Below, in pieces: positions 21,331 through 32,790 of a DNA stretch of 64,000 nucleotides; position 1 is the stretch's first letter, and each line of letters opens with the position of its first letter. Source of the stretch: Aspidiotus rigidus (taxonomy: Eukaryota; Arthropoda; Insecta; Hemiptera; Diaspididae); assembly GCA_035079385.1 (NCBI GenBank), contig JAVHKY010000028.1, positions 7,316,001-7,380,000 on the forward strand, read 5' to 3'. The notes under the pieces are model-generated. The model ran no database searches. It had not been told where the DNA came from and was given only the letters and a program-made list of their open reading frames with translations. The translations under genes and the position numbers were made by a program.

Positions 21331-24230
21331 GAAAAGCTCCTGAAAAAAATTTGCAAGAAAATTTGAGATGACTTCTCTGCCCCCAAGACAGTATCGATCC
21401 AATATGTAGTACAAGAATGAAAAATGCGTATGCGAACACACGCAGCAGACCTATCGATGCCGAATAACCTTTGCCGTACTCTTCTACCTGTACCTGTATA
21501 ATAGCGCGAGCAGAACAGGTTTTTCGTCGTGGATGGTTGTCTCACTAGTCACTATAGCACTGCTGCCGCCGCCGCTGCTGCCGTTGCTGATTAATTGTCA
21601 ATTATCGAAGATCGCTTTGTCGGCGCAATCACTGTATTTCTTAATTGTAGCAATAACTATCAGTATATACTGTATATACCAACGGTGACCTTTTATCGGT
21701 GTCGTATCGATTCCGTTTCGCGTTCGACAGAAATTCTGGGAACGAAATCGCATCGATGGGAAATTGAGTGATAACGAAGGTAGCGGATTATTCGAAATAT
21801 GCTACGACTAGTTGATGCTGGGCGCATTTCGTTAGAAATACCGCGCCGTCAGTGGACTCAAGTTAACTCAATTCAAATTAATACGACAAGAAGGGGTTGA
21901 GTTTGGTGAGGAAGAATTATCCTATACAGCCAGACATGAAGATACGTCGGAGATGAATTTGAAATGGAGTTTTTTTCGTCTCCATTCGATGGTTTGAACG
22001 ACCGAAATATGCGATCCAATACGTTCGCAAGTGATGAGCGCGTAATTTAAGTTGATATCGATAGTCCGTTTTGAAATACCTTATTACGTTTGAATGCTCA
22101 TAATTATTGCCTGTCGATAGATCATAAGTACTTGCTACACCGTTATTATTGAGTAATGGCAACATTGTTTGAGGGTACTTCTGAATTTTTTTTTCTTCGT
22201 TGGATGGTCTCAGTACAGCTAAGAGAGACGACCTCACCTCTGAAGCACGTAAATGTCGATGTGTCGGTGTTTTGATTCATAGTATATTGAATGGTATTCT
22301 ACTCTCCCCACCATTGACCCTTCGTTTTTGAGGTACGATTAACATACAAGTTTTTCCATTTTTGAAAATACATTTTTCTCCACATTTTTGGAGACTAGGA
22401 GTTGGTCAAGATATGAAACAAGGGTGAGTGCGCCTGTTCGCGGCCAGAGTAGGCCATGGGGCGACTTCATCAATCATCGAATTGTCGTACAATTTCTCTA
22501 AATATTCGACTTCTCCGTCTAAAATTTAACGTGTACTGCTTATGAATGTTGAAAAATCATCTCTTTTCTTTCATCCTTCTCCTCCGAAGGCCTGGTCACG
22601 GTGTACAGGATTATCCTGTTGACCGACCGCTGTGCTTCGAGGATATTCTTCAGGGACTTGTTGATGTCAAGACATCGCCCAACTTTGATATCCCGTCTTG
22701 AAGACACGTCATGGGTGGTTAATCTTATAGGCCTCTAAACTTCGGGGTGAATCCTCGAGGACATCGAAATATCACCGCTGGAGGGTCTTGTCAAAATCGA
22801 AAAATCTTCACTTTCAATTATCTTCAGTTGAACGTTCTTTTGGTGGTGCAGACAGTTTTTCCGTAATATTTTTTTCGAGATTCATAATTGAATGCGTTTT
22901 TATGGACAAAATAGTGCATTACAAACATATTTCTATCGTTAAAACGCAAAGGTACAGAGGTAAGCATATATTACATGTACAGGAGCTGACCAAGAAATTT
23001 CTTTTGCGCCACATTGAGCGGGCACCTTGTCCATCTATTCATGGTCATACTTTATAGAGAGTTGATCCAGGCTTACCACTAACCTTCTCAAGGGAGTTAT
23101 TATTTTCAAAGGTCTTCACAAAAAAATCACCGTGTATGCAAGCACAGTAAGCAATTCTATACCTACGTGATGATGAATTTTAAATGTAACGCTGAAAATG
23201 TACGAATAATATTTATTCATGGGAAAACTACAAATTCATCTTCATAATACGTATATAGCGTGTTGTATTTATTAAATTTTTTTCCTTTCGAATATCGACG
23301 CAAGTAATTTTCGCCGGAGAATATTTTTTACTTTGAAACTTACTTTTTTTTTTTTTTTCCTGTATTTCGTTATTCACTTTTATACGAAGTCGAAATTCAT
23401 TACGGAAAAAAGTTTTAATTTCGTAATATTTTGCTCTATGCTGCCCAAGGTGAACTTTTTCCTTGTGTACTCTACAGTTCGCTCGTTTACCTCAATTTCT
23501 TTCTTTTCCTTTTTTTTTCCCATTTTGCTTTGGCTTTTTTATTCTTTCAAAATGTCATAGGATATATTTCAAACTCGCGCAAAACAAAAATAGATGTGTT
23601 TTTTTTTTCTTTCTTTCTTAGGAAGTTTGTATACCTGCAAATCGAGAAAAAAATTTAATTGCAGCGAACAAATTTTCAGCGAGTTCAGAAAAGTTTTACG
23701 TAAAGTTTGGCCATCTCGTATTTTTATTTTCAAAATATTCGCAACAGGTTCGTCAAAAGAAATATAATGTTGCTTCTAGTTCCAAGGTAAAAACAAAAAC
23801 AAAAAAGTGTTCTCTTCATGATGATTTTATTTCTGAGAATAAATGAAGTTTACGAGTATGAGCAACGCTTCAAAGAATGCCTTCCTTGTCATTGGGTGAA
23901 GTCCGGAATGAAGTGCACCAGGTGCAGGTGGAAATTTTTTGTACCTGTGAGAAATTCCCCATAAGGACATTTTTTTCTTCAGATATCCGGGAAAAAACCT
24001 GGAGTTGATGTTTGCATTTGGTGGGAAAATAGAAAAGTACCGGCCCTTCGCTCTAGTCCTGAGAGCAGCGCGACCACTTCAAAAAACTTGAAAGAAAATC
24101 TGATCGTAGCTTTCAAACCGTGGCTTTCATGTATAACAGGACCCGTTATCTTTTGAAAATACCGCCATTCTTTCCTCTCTAGACCTTCAAGGCTTCTCCA
24201 TCATACTCTTAATTAAAAATAAATTCTTGA
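21331..24230. other. Non-coding AT-rich DNA
   Basis: Nothing recognisable. Open frames 21917-22237 (-), 22788-23057 (+) and the Phe-rich 23333-23658 (+) have no domain, and the last is driven by T-runs. Confidence 0.45.
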
Positions 24231-24234
24231 AACA

Positions 24235-25525
24235 TTACTTTTTATAAAAACTCCCTTTGGTCCGTCGCATAAAATCACTGTCAGCAAAATGTCTGAATGC
24301 AAATGATATTCTAAAATACCTATCCCACCCCAAGCTAGCAACTGTAAACTACTCCTCCAGTTGTATGAAAACCTTATCGGTTCCCAACTGAATTATGGTG
24401 CCCTAATCTACATCCAATCCTTAAATTACTGAACATTGTCCGATTACTGCAGCACTCAGAATGGTTATTGGAGTATCCTGTAGTGTAGTAGTCCTCATCA
24501 CAGCCTACTGAAGCAGCAGAACCTCCTTTTCACTTCCGCTCATCAACTTCTTGGCGGCCTGAGCTCAATTTCCAGAACTGCCTTACCACACCACTTTGCC
24601 TTCGCCTCATATAACATCTTATTCCATTTTCTTGAATCTCATCTCCACTGTCTTCCTAAATTCAATCTCTTCCTTCGCATCAAATTCTCCATTCTTCCGC
24701 TGCTAGATAATCGTATCGAAAAGATACTTAATATCATAACAATAAAGAATTTTTTCTAGTCTGGGGGCTGAGCTAGTGTTTTTTTTTTTTCAATCTATTC
24801 ATTCTCCCTACTATTCGGCTAAACCTCGTAAATGTTCTTAAACAGGATGGCACTCTCTACCAAAAAAAATTTCCGAGATTATCGTGGAATTCCCCAACCA
24901 CATTGTAATACGTTCCACAGCTAGATGGCTCCGAAATAATAAAAACCAATTCATGACTCAATTCGGCTAATCGCTTGAAAAACTCAGCGTCGGTATTCAT
25001 CACTAAACTAAGTTACTGACTATTACTATGTACCGCGATCTCGCAACCGGACTCCTCAAAATACATCTTACTATCTGAATCATTCTTCTTCTCCTCGTTT
25101 TAAAGAGATTCCGACTTCAAGACCCCATCACACAAGGCATACATCATTCTCTGTACCCTATCATCTATCCAACCGTCAGTAACCATTACTTAGATCTCTA
25201 GTCACATCGAGTATCCCCAACGTGAAATAATTGATCTCTCAGCTAGAAACTCCACTCTCTTATCTATTTTACCGACCCTACCCCTTCATCAGGATACGAC
25301 CTTGAAAACAATCATCTTTCGTCAATTCTAGATTCTTGGCATTACAAATGGGAAAACCAAATGCTACAACAAACCCAGAAAAATTAAATCCACCTCTTGG
25401 TCCTTCTCAAACAGGAATTCCTGCCATGAAGAGTCTCTCTTTCCGCCTCAGGGTGGGCTACACTCGACTCCCTCACGCTCTTCAGCTCTCTGTCATGTGA
25501 CTGCTGCCATGCAGAGCACCCATGA
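24235..25525 (+). pseudogene. I/LOA-like LINE, 3' half of ORF2
   Basis: Plus-strand reading, broken by many stops and shifts, follows the region from the reverse-transcriptase thumb to the C-terminus. It shows LLLQLYENLIGSQLNYGALI (family LLRLYxxLIRSxLDYGxxxY, about 24335-24400), HSALRMVIGVS (family HNxALRICLGAF), a SSHIEYPQREIIDLSAR-like RNase H end (about 25195-25250), LDSWHYKWENQM (family WxxxWQN) and FRLRVGYTRLPHALQL (family LRIGHTRLTHGYLL, about 25440-25480), followed by a Cys-rich end. These are the I-superfamily hallmarks. Strongly decayed, no function. Confidence 0.7.
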
Positions 25526-25529
25526 CCTC

Positions 25530-25757
25530 TTAACACATAGTTGACCACGGTCTCGATTCATCCACTCATCAAGGTCGCATACCAAGATACGGGTCGTCCA
25601 TTTCCGCAGTTCACTTTGAGAAATTTTCTCAAGCAAGAAGAGCTTGGTCTCCTGCTTAATCTATAAAGCCTCTTGATCAGTCGTTGTCTTTGCTTTGGAT
25701 ACCACCGCTCTTTCCTCAACAAAGAGCTTGATTGGTGGTGAACATACGTCGGTAGGC
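25530..25757 (-). pseudogene. R1-clade LINE, C-terminal fragment
   Basis: On the minus strand the sequence matches, base for base over long stretches, the end of the R1 remnant at 30.88-31.08 kb: ATGTTCACCACCAATCAAGC, AGAGGCTTTATAGATTAAGC and GAGTGGATGAATCGAGAC all have counterparts there. The implied protein is PPIKLLAEERAVV plus a DEWMNRD segment, the R1 pattern IDLLAEER...W. It abuts the 3' end of the RTE-like LINE in the same orientation at about 25760. Confidence 0.75.
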
Positions 25758-25764
25758 GCATCGT

Positions 25765-27535
25765 CGTCAGGCTTCCTCGTTATCGAGGATCCATTGCTTC
25801 TCCATCTCACGGAATCTGTTGCCGTTGCCTCTCATGCATACGTCGGTGGCTCACCAAACCAATCCTAGATCCTATTACACGTTGGCACTCGGGGCAGGTA
25901 AAGGTTTCGCTGTTACTGTTTCTTCTGGAGAGACCCGTGGTGCCGAATATCCCCTGGTTATTGTAACATATTGTCCTCTTGGCACATTTCTTCCCAAGTG
26001 TTCTTGATGCCAGCTTTCTTCATAATAGAGTGGAAAACAGGCTTATATTGCTTCATCTGTCTACCAGTTGAGCGCTTTCCATGCGTTATATCGCTGTAAA
26101 GTATTTGCTTTGCGATACGATCCTCGCTCATCCGACATACATGGCCGATCCACCTCATTTGGTTCCTTGCTAGTGTGTTCTCAATTGGGTCACACTTCAC
26201 TCTCTCCCGGATCTGCTGGTTAGACACAAAGTCCTGCCACTTTATTCCCAGGATATAACAGAGCTCCCTCATTTGGAACTTTTCCAATGCCTTGACATGT
26301 TTCCTGTATAGTGTCCAGCATCCACTTACGTATAAAAGAATTGATAGTACAACAGTTTTAAAGACTGATACCTTGGTTTTAATAGTCAGGTCCCTGCAGC
26401 TGAAGACACGTCCTCTCAGCTTGAAGAAGGCAAGTGAAAAGCTGATTTCAGCGTCGAGATCTCCGCTGGAGGTAACAAGGCTTCCCAGATAATTGAATTG
26501 GTCCGCTGTCTCTACAGGATTACCACTGATATTTAAGGTTGACTTCATTGCTGTAGTTGGTATTGAAACACTGCAGCGCATGACTAGTTGTTTAGTTTTT
26601 GACGTTTCTACTTCCATGCCTAGTGATGCATAAACCTCAGTGAATGTATCCATCATTCTTTGAGCTTCTTTTTTGAGTTAGCCAAAACAACGAGATCGTC
26701 GTCATACTGCAGCTCGGTTAGAAAGCGCCGGTGAACCTTTCCTTGTGCTTTTAGGCGCGCAAGGTTGTGTAGCCCACCGTCACATCTATATTTTAGATCA
26801 ATGCTACGGTCCTGTAGTACCCTAACCAGAGACACAAGAAACACCGTCATGGATATATTAAACAAGAGTGGTGCCAGAATACAGCCCTGCCTTACTCCTT
26901 TAGAGATCTGAAATCCTTCTGTAGTGTCTCCTCCAGATATAACTTTGGCTATATTTCTTTTATGTAGGTCAGATATGATATTTATGAGTTCCACAGGACA
27001 CTCGAACTTGAGTAGAATTTGCCGAAGTGCTTTCCTATTCACCTTGTCAAACGCTATCTTTAGGTCCACAAAGATGGCAAACAGGTTGGAGTGTTGCTCT
27101 CTAACTTTTTCTTGAAGTTGTCGCAGCGCAAAGGTCATATCTGGGGTGCTCCTGTTGGGTCTAAATCCGGTTTGACTTTTTGGCAGAATTGTTTCCAAGG
27201 CAGGTAGACGATTCTTGCGAGAATTTTACCAGCGACTCATAGAAGTGAGATTCCACGATAGTTGGTGCAATCAGATTTGTCACCTTTTCCTTTATAGATG
27301 TTGACGATTAGAGAGTTCTTGAAGTCTGCTGGCGATTTACATTGCTCCCATATCTTTTTAATCAATATGCTGATTGGTTTTATTAGGTCAGAGCTGCTAC
27401 ATTTATAGATTTCAGCCGGGAGCCTATCGCACCCTGGTGCTTTATTATTTTTCAATTTGGAGAGTGCATTTCGAATTTCCTCCATAGTTGGTTCAGAAGC
27501 CAGTTCCTCTCGCACAGGATATTGGGTGTTGGTTT
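25765..27535 (-). pseudogene. RTE-like LINE reverse transcriptase, near-complete domain
   Basis: Three minus-strand frames join with small shifts (27515-27237, 27198-26653, 26656-25958, then to about 25815). In order: TMEEIRNALSKLKNNKAPG and CTNYRGISLL; QTGFRPNRSTPDMTFALRQL; motif A AIFVDLKIAFDKVNR; motif B GVRQGCILAPLLFN; a catalytic box ELQYDDDLVVLA (26695-26706); thumb FNYLGSLVTSSGDLDAEI; KFQMRELCYILGIKWQDFVS; RNQMRWIGHVCRM. It ends in a C2H2-like finger, CPEC...SRIGLVSHRRMH, usual for the 3' end of this LINE type. The 5' endonuclease is missing (5' truncation, common for LINEs). Two frameshifts make it inactive, but it is the best preserved LINE in the window, so relatively young. Confidence 0.88.
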
Positions 27536-27539
27536 ATTA

Positions 27540-29805
27540 GCGATGATGTTCTTAATAATTCTTGATAATATTCTACTATATTTTTTATTCCCTGGTTGAA
27601 TTATCGAAATACCATTGCGCATACAAGCAGCTATATGTATATCGCCTTTGTAGTCTATAAAAAAATGCTTGAATGAGCTTACTGGCAGTGTTTTGTCTCC
27701 TTTTGATATTAGTTATATCCTTTTGATTGGGATTTTATTCGATCACATCAAAAAAAGTGACGATGGAATACATTACGAACCCTATCTCACGTCACAATAT
27801 GGAAGGAGTTGAAGAAAAAAGTGAAACAGAATATAAGATGTGGTTATATCTAGAATTTATGGATAGTAGAATCATAATTCCTGAATAGAACCCCCGATGA
27901 GTCGATCTATGAAAGAATATGAAATAATACACAATTTAATCCATTTTATTTCATTTTTCACATTGAAAAAAATATTTTTAAACATGTTGTATACCTTACG
28001 TAGGTTATTCGGTTTTATAATTAGGCCAATTTGTAGTCACAAAAATAGGTACTCTAATCTCCGATCATACGCGACGCTATTAAATATACGTCGATAAAAA
28101 TTCCGGGCCACGAGACGAGTTTTTGTATCATCAAAGACAATCGAATTCACTTTTCTTTTGTGACCCTTACGAACACATCACGCACGCACACTAATAGACT
28201 TCGCCAATTGGCAAATTAATTTGTTTCGTCGTCGTCGGCGCACAAACAAGAAGAATCCGACACGACGTTTTAACAGCAAACAAACGATGCCGAGACAGGA
28301 AAAAACAAATCGATTCGACTCGAAAAATCGACTATTCGACTGATTTACGATAATACAGAAAAGCCCCACCATTACCGCATCGTCATCGTCGTCGTCGCCG
28401 CTCGTTGGGGCAACGGAGATCTGACGATACTTGGCCCTGCGTACGATCTCGCGAGCAGCAACAAAAGGAAACAACAGACTCCTATTATACAATATAGCGT
28501 ATATTCGGTAATAAATTCTCAATTTCCTTCTCTTTCCAAATCAGGACGGCGAAACCGAATGATAAAATATATAAAATACGAGAACAGTACTATAATGTAG
28601 ACCACGTACTCACGTATTTAAGCCTATGTAGTTGTGCGAGCTAAAGTTCACTAAATTCGAATTCGGTTTACTCGAGTCGTGGCAACTCCAGATACTGGTA
28701 TACGCATATTATTTAGCGTGGGACGTCGTCGTATCAGAATATAATGTTTTATGTATCAAACTCACCGTACTTTTTAACAATAGGTACCAAAAATTATCAC
28801 AGAACGATAGAAATGAAAGTTAGAGGTGTTAACAATACAGGTATTTATAACTTCCTAAATTTATATTTCTGTCGCACCCATGTATTATTTATTCTTCTTT
28901 ACCGCGCTCGTCGATGAAGCTTGGTCTTTTTTTATTATCATCATCATTTCCCCTCTCTTCTTTTTTTTCCTCATTGTGGATATCGTGTACAGTTTTCGGA
29001 ATATTTATTTCGTTCCTCTCTTTTATTATCGGTATTATCATAATTTCCATAATTCAGATTGGTATTATAGATTTTGAACGCGGTTGAATTTCCGAACAAA
29101 TCGTTGGTGGCATGATAGTCCGGTCATCTTGAAAGTGTACGAGTAAAATAGCCGAAATATCGTTTCCTCCCCAAGAAAACAATCATGGGTTATTGACAAT
29201 GAACCCGTAAAATATCAAAGGCTATCTTTTCGGTTTATAATTTGACTGTTATAGGAGAATTTTGTGGGGGCGAGCTCCTAGTACATTATCGAAATTGAAG
29301 GACGCGATCGCAAGGTTGAAATGACAATTGTAGAAATGGTAAAATGTGTTGTTTGGTAACTCGGCAATAATGGGTGAAAATGAGAAGTTTCTCGTACTTG
29401 AATTATGCTTTCTTGCCGCGCCAGTGTGCACTACATAATATAACACTCTGTCCAGTATACGTGTACCTACTTATATGTGTGTAGACTCATTGTATGTGAT
29501 TGCACACGATGTCCTCTCTTTTTGATTTGTATCTCGCTCTGCGTTATTTATGGATACCAGATTCGCGAGTCTTCTTACTTGTTAAAACCAATGCAAACCA
29601 CATCGAATGGGTAACCGATGTATACGTATTATAAGAAGACCGGAAGGGGTACTGATATAGTATACGTTTATTCAGGGTTTGCAGCAAGAATATTGGAAAT
29701 AAATGAAGAGTTATACCGCCAGATATTCATAGAAATACGTTACTAAAAAAATTCATCATGTCAATCGAATACGAATAATTTCTTTAAAACATCTTGAATG
29801 TACTG
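27540..29805. other. Non-coding AT-rich DNA with a GTC trinucleotide run
   Basis: No gene supported. Positions 28380-28402 carry a short (CGT)n-type microsatellite that encodes Asp-runs in the minus frame 28178-28522; this frame has no other motif. The frame 28880-29077 is T-rich chance. Confidence 0.4.
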
Positions 29806-29809
29806 AGTA

Positions 29810-31150
29810 TTATTCTAGAGAGAGATAGCTAATCGCCTCGAGAGCCATTCAGAAGGAAGAGACATAATCTCAAGTAGCCAGTACGGTTTTCAAACTGGAC
29901 ACTGTACAAATACACCAGATGCTGGAATCAGACTGAAGAGGACAAATGCGCGTTAGTTTTGCGCAGTCGTCAGCCTCGAGATAAGTGCTGGGTTACATAA
30001 GCGGTAACTGGGTGACAAGTGACTAGCAACTGAGCAACTGAGAAACAGAAACCCAAAAATCGGTTTTGGTTGCTGCTCAGTTGCTTCGATTATTATCGGC
30101 GTTTGATACTGATAACAAGATTTTATATCATAATTTCTCGCAACCACTGGGCATTTTCAAATCACTCGGTTGCAAGTCAGTTGATCAGTTGATCGTTGCC
30201 AATTTGCCGCTTATGTGACCTACGACTAGGAAATGCTTCAACTCGATTCCATGGGAGATATTGGGAGCCTTGGTTGACGTAGAAATGACCAGCAGCTATC
30301 TCAGCTGTCGAGAAATCGAAGCAGAGACGTCTGCTGGTACATTAAAGTACCTATAGGAGTCGGTCCTTAGGCCACTCTTATGATGTGTAGCTTTTAACTG
30401 AAGCTGCCACCAGGAATTAGGCTTATCTCCTATGTGGATGACACAATAATGGTGGTATGTAGTGCCGAAACAACTATAAAGGCTGAGAGCAAGATGAACG
30501 AGGCCCTGGAGGCAGTGAAGAGTTGGATCGAGTCGGCCAGACAGACCATTATTTTTCACGATCCATCAAAAATACGGTCCAGCTCCCTTCTGCCTAAAAG
30601 ATGATAATGTATCTGGGCATATTGTTTGATTTCAAGCTGAGCTTCTTGGTCACATTTTCTGATAGCATCAGAAAAAGCGGGTAGGGTCTGAGATGTCTGA
30701 TCACGAACCTAGGAGGGTCAAGGAATGAAAGAAGGGGTTTGTGATGAGCACCGTGTTGTCAATCCTCTCATAGGGTGACCCAGTATGGGCCGACTCCATG
30801 AACATAGCCTACAGACGGAAAGAGATGGAAAAGATCCAACAAGGAGTTGCGCTGAGAAATTCTATTGCCTACCGCGTTGCGTATTTGCATGTTCACCTCC
30901 AATCAAGCTTCTTGCTGAGGAAAGAGCTGTAGTATTCAAAGCAAAGAAGGGAACGTCTGATCCAGAGGCTTTACGGGTTAAGCAGGAGGCTAGGCGCTCC
31001 TTGCTTGAGAAAAGGAAAGCGAGAATTGCTCGTCTTGTGTATTAGTACGCGACCTCAATGAGTGGATGAACCGAGACTGTGGTCAGCTGAACTTTCACCT
31101 GATAGTGACAACCACTCCGAACAGACGGCTGCACGTGCGACACAAGCGAA
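29810..31150 (+). pseudogene. R1-clade LINE remnant, interrupted by a MITE
   Basis: The plus strand starts with IANRLESHSEGRDIISSSQY followed by GFQTG (family NRLxxH...LSxxQYGFRxGRST), then CAVVSLEI (family CAxVxLDVxNAF), where a TIR element (29990-30221) intervenes. It resumes with FNSIPWEILGAL, then SYVDDTIMVV (catalytic box 30431-30442), KMNEALEAVKSWIESA, MYLGILFDFKLSF, STVLSILS*GDPVWADSM, YRRKEMEKIQQGVALR and PPIKLLAEERAVVFK...LNEWMNRDCGQLNF. The thumb and tail patterns (YGAPIWAD, YRRKM, LLAEER) are those of R1 elements, which normally insert in 28S rDNA; no rDNA is seen here. Many stops, dead. Confidence 0.82.
29990..30221. mobile_element. TIR MITE inside the R1 remnant
   Basis: The ends GGTTACATAAGCGG (29991-30004) and CCGCTTATGTGACC (30207-30220) are inverted repeats with one mismatch, and similarity continues more loosely for about 55 bp (GCAACTGAG against CTTGCAACCGAG complement). 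The interior has no ORF. It splits the R1 reading between the CAVVSLEI and FNSIPWEI segments, which proves insertion. The target duplication is not clear. Confidence 0.8.
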
Positions 31151-31264
31151 TGTACTCAGTATTTAGGATGATTTGGAGCTCAAATACAGACCAAAAAGTG
31201 CATTTTGTCTGATTTAGGTGAATCTATCAAGTAAACTATGATTTCTAACTTTGATGAAAGGTCT

Positions 31265-31425
31265 TGAAGAACTTGAAAACTCAACCACGTCAACTCCAAA
31301 TCGACTCGCGACGTAGTTTAGCCAAAAGTCGACTCAAAATCAACGTTAATTTTAAGTCAATTTAGTTCTTCCCGATTTCGACCACCAATTGACTCAAAAT
31401 GACCAAAAGTAGAGTCAAAAAACTC
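31265..31425. repeat. GAGTCGACTC repeat, part 1
   Basis: Contains TCCAAATCGACTCGCGACGT, AAAAGTCGACTCAAAATCAA and a TTGACTCAAAATGACC segment. Related words occur at 32640-32790 and 60345-60720. Probably one half of an element whose other half is at 32640-32790, separated by younger insertions. Confidence 0.5.
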
Positions 31426-32065
31426 GCGGGTTTTTTAACGGAGTTGAACAAGAGGTGGCAGGAGACCTATTTTATAGGGTACGAATGTAGATTGTGACGT
31501 CAGAAGGCTGACCTATGACGTCATCAAATTTTGACGTCACAGCCTACGCCCTTCAAGCTATATATGATAGGAGGGGGACTTGAAAAAAAAACTGATCTAT
31601 GACGTCATCAGATTGTGACGTCACAGTGCTGACCTATGACATCATTAAAATGTGACGTTATAGGCCCCAGCCGCCAAACTATTATATTACAGGAGGGGGA
31701 TGTGAAAAAATTTTCACTCTCGAGCATATGGTAGGAGGGGACTTGGAAAAATTCGACTCTACCTAGGTAGAGCATTATATGATAGAAGGGGGACTTGAAA
31801 AAAAAACTGATCCCTGACGTCATCAGATTGTGACGTCACAATGCTGACCTATGATATCATCAAAATGTGACGTCATAGGCCCCAGCCGCCAAACAATTTT
31901 CACTCTCGAGCATGTGGTAGGAGGGGACTTGTAAAATTTCCGCGATTTTGCCCGGCCGGCGAGACGGCGGATGGCGGACTTCTTTTCGAAATACCCCCCC
32001 ATTAAAACGTCTGACCAAGCTATATATAATAGGGATAGAAAGGGGATTTAGAAAATTTTCGACCT
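31426..32065. repeat. CTCGAG/TGACGTCA TIR family, composite copy with internal duplication
   Basis: The left end (31426-31484) reads AACGGAGTTGAACAAGAGGT, then GGCAGGAGACCTATTTTATA, the complement of the right ends at 43.3 kb. The interior holds a duplicated segment: 31570-31745 and 31783-31930 share GGGGGACTTGAAAAAAAAAC, GACGTCATCAGATTGTGACG, GGCCCCAGCCGCCAAAC and CACTCTCGAGCATRTGGTAG. At least nine GACGT(C/T) sites occur, several as full TGACGTCA palindromes. The end at 31945-31990 (CCGGCCGGCGAGACGGCGGA) is shared, inverted, with 42155-42190. Confidence 0.75.
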
Positions 32066-32355
32066 AAAAAATCTCTACAGTTTAAATGATTATAAACACA
32101 CATGCATCCCGGCGCTTCGCTCGCAAAAAATGGTAAATTTTACTATAAAAAATAGTAAATATCACCAAGTTTTATCAACGCTTACAACTTTTTACTGTAA
32201 GGTGAACTATTTTTTTTTTTTTTGACAAGTTTTTGCAAAGCGGATCGCCGGGACTATGATCAGTAGCCATGTGAACTATTTTTTTTATTTTTTTTTTTAG
32301 TGTATACGATAGGAGGGGGACTTGGAAAAATCTCGACCTCCAAGCAATATAAAGG
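32066..32355. other. Low-complexity spacer
   Basis: T-runs and A-runs, and the pair AAAATGGTAAATTTTACTAT / ACTGTAAGGTGAACTATTTT. A single unit of the TIR family (GATAGGAGGGGGACTTGGAA, 32307-32326) is present. No gene. Confidence 0.4.
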
Positions 32356-32534
32356 GATCATATTGCATACTCGTTTGCCTGGTTCTTATCGTAATGGTAC
32401 TTGCTTTACATTGGTCTTATGGCAGGGGAATTGAATATACAATAATAGCATATCCGTTCCCCTGTCATAAGACCAATGTGAATGAAGTACCATTACGGTA
32501 AAAATCAGGCAAACATGTACATGCAATATGATAT
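32356..32534. mobile_element. Foldback MITE, copy 2
   Basis: Arms GATCATATTGCATACTCGTT... (from 32356) and ...CATGCAATATGATAT (to 32534) mirror each other, including GTACTTGCTTTACATTGGTC against AGACCAATGTGAATGAAGTAC. The sequence matches copy 1 at 7018-7201 in both arms and in the central GGCAGGGGAATTGAATAT-type segment. It has about 179 bp and no coding capacity. Confidence 0.87.
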
Positions 32535-32639
32535 AGAGGAAGAGCCCTGTATGATACGACCGTAAAGTTATCGACGGACACTTTTTCCGACCCCCACCGA
32601 TAAAGCAGATTCCCTGTTAAAATCGACAGCTGTTTCCTA

Positions 32640-32790
32640 TTGTCGTCTCACCGTGTCTACTTCGAAACTGAGTAGACTCGCGGTATTATAGATTGTTATA
32701 TCGATGGAAAATCGACGTCGGTTTTGAGTCGACTATACGTCACTCATCACAACTGACTCGCAATCGACGTCGAAATTCCGTAGATTTCAA
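32640..32790. repeat. GAGTCGACTC repeat, part 2
   Basis: Contains GAGTAGACTCGCGGTATTAT, ATAGATTG, GGTTTTGAGTCGACTATACG and ACTGACTCGCAATCGACGTC. The block CGGTATTATAGA recurs at 60700-60711 beside another GAGTCGACTC. Confidence 0.5.
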
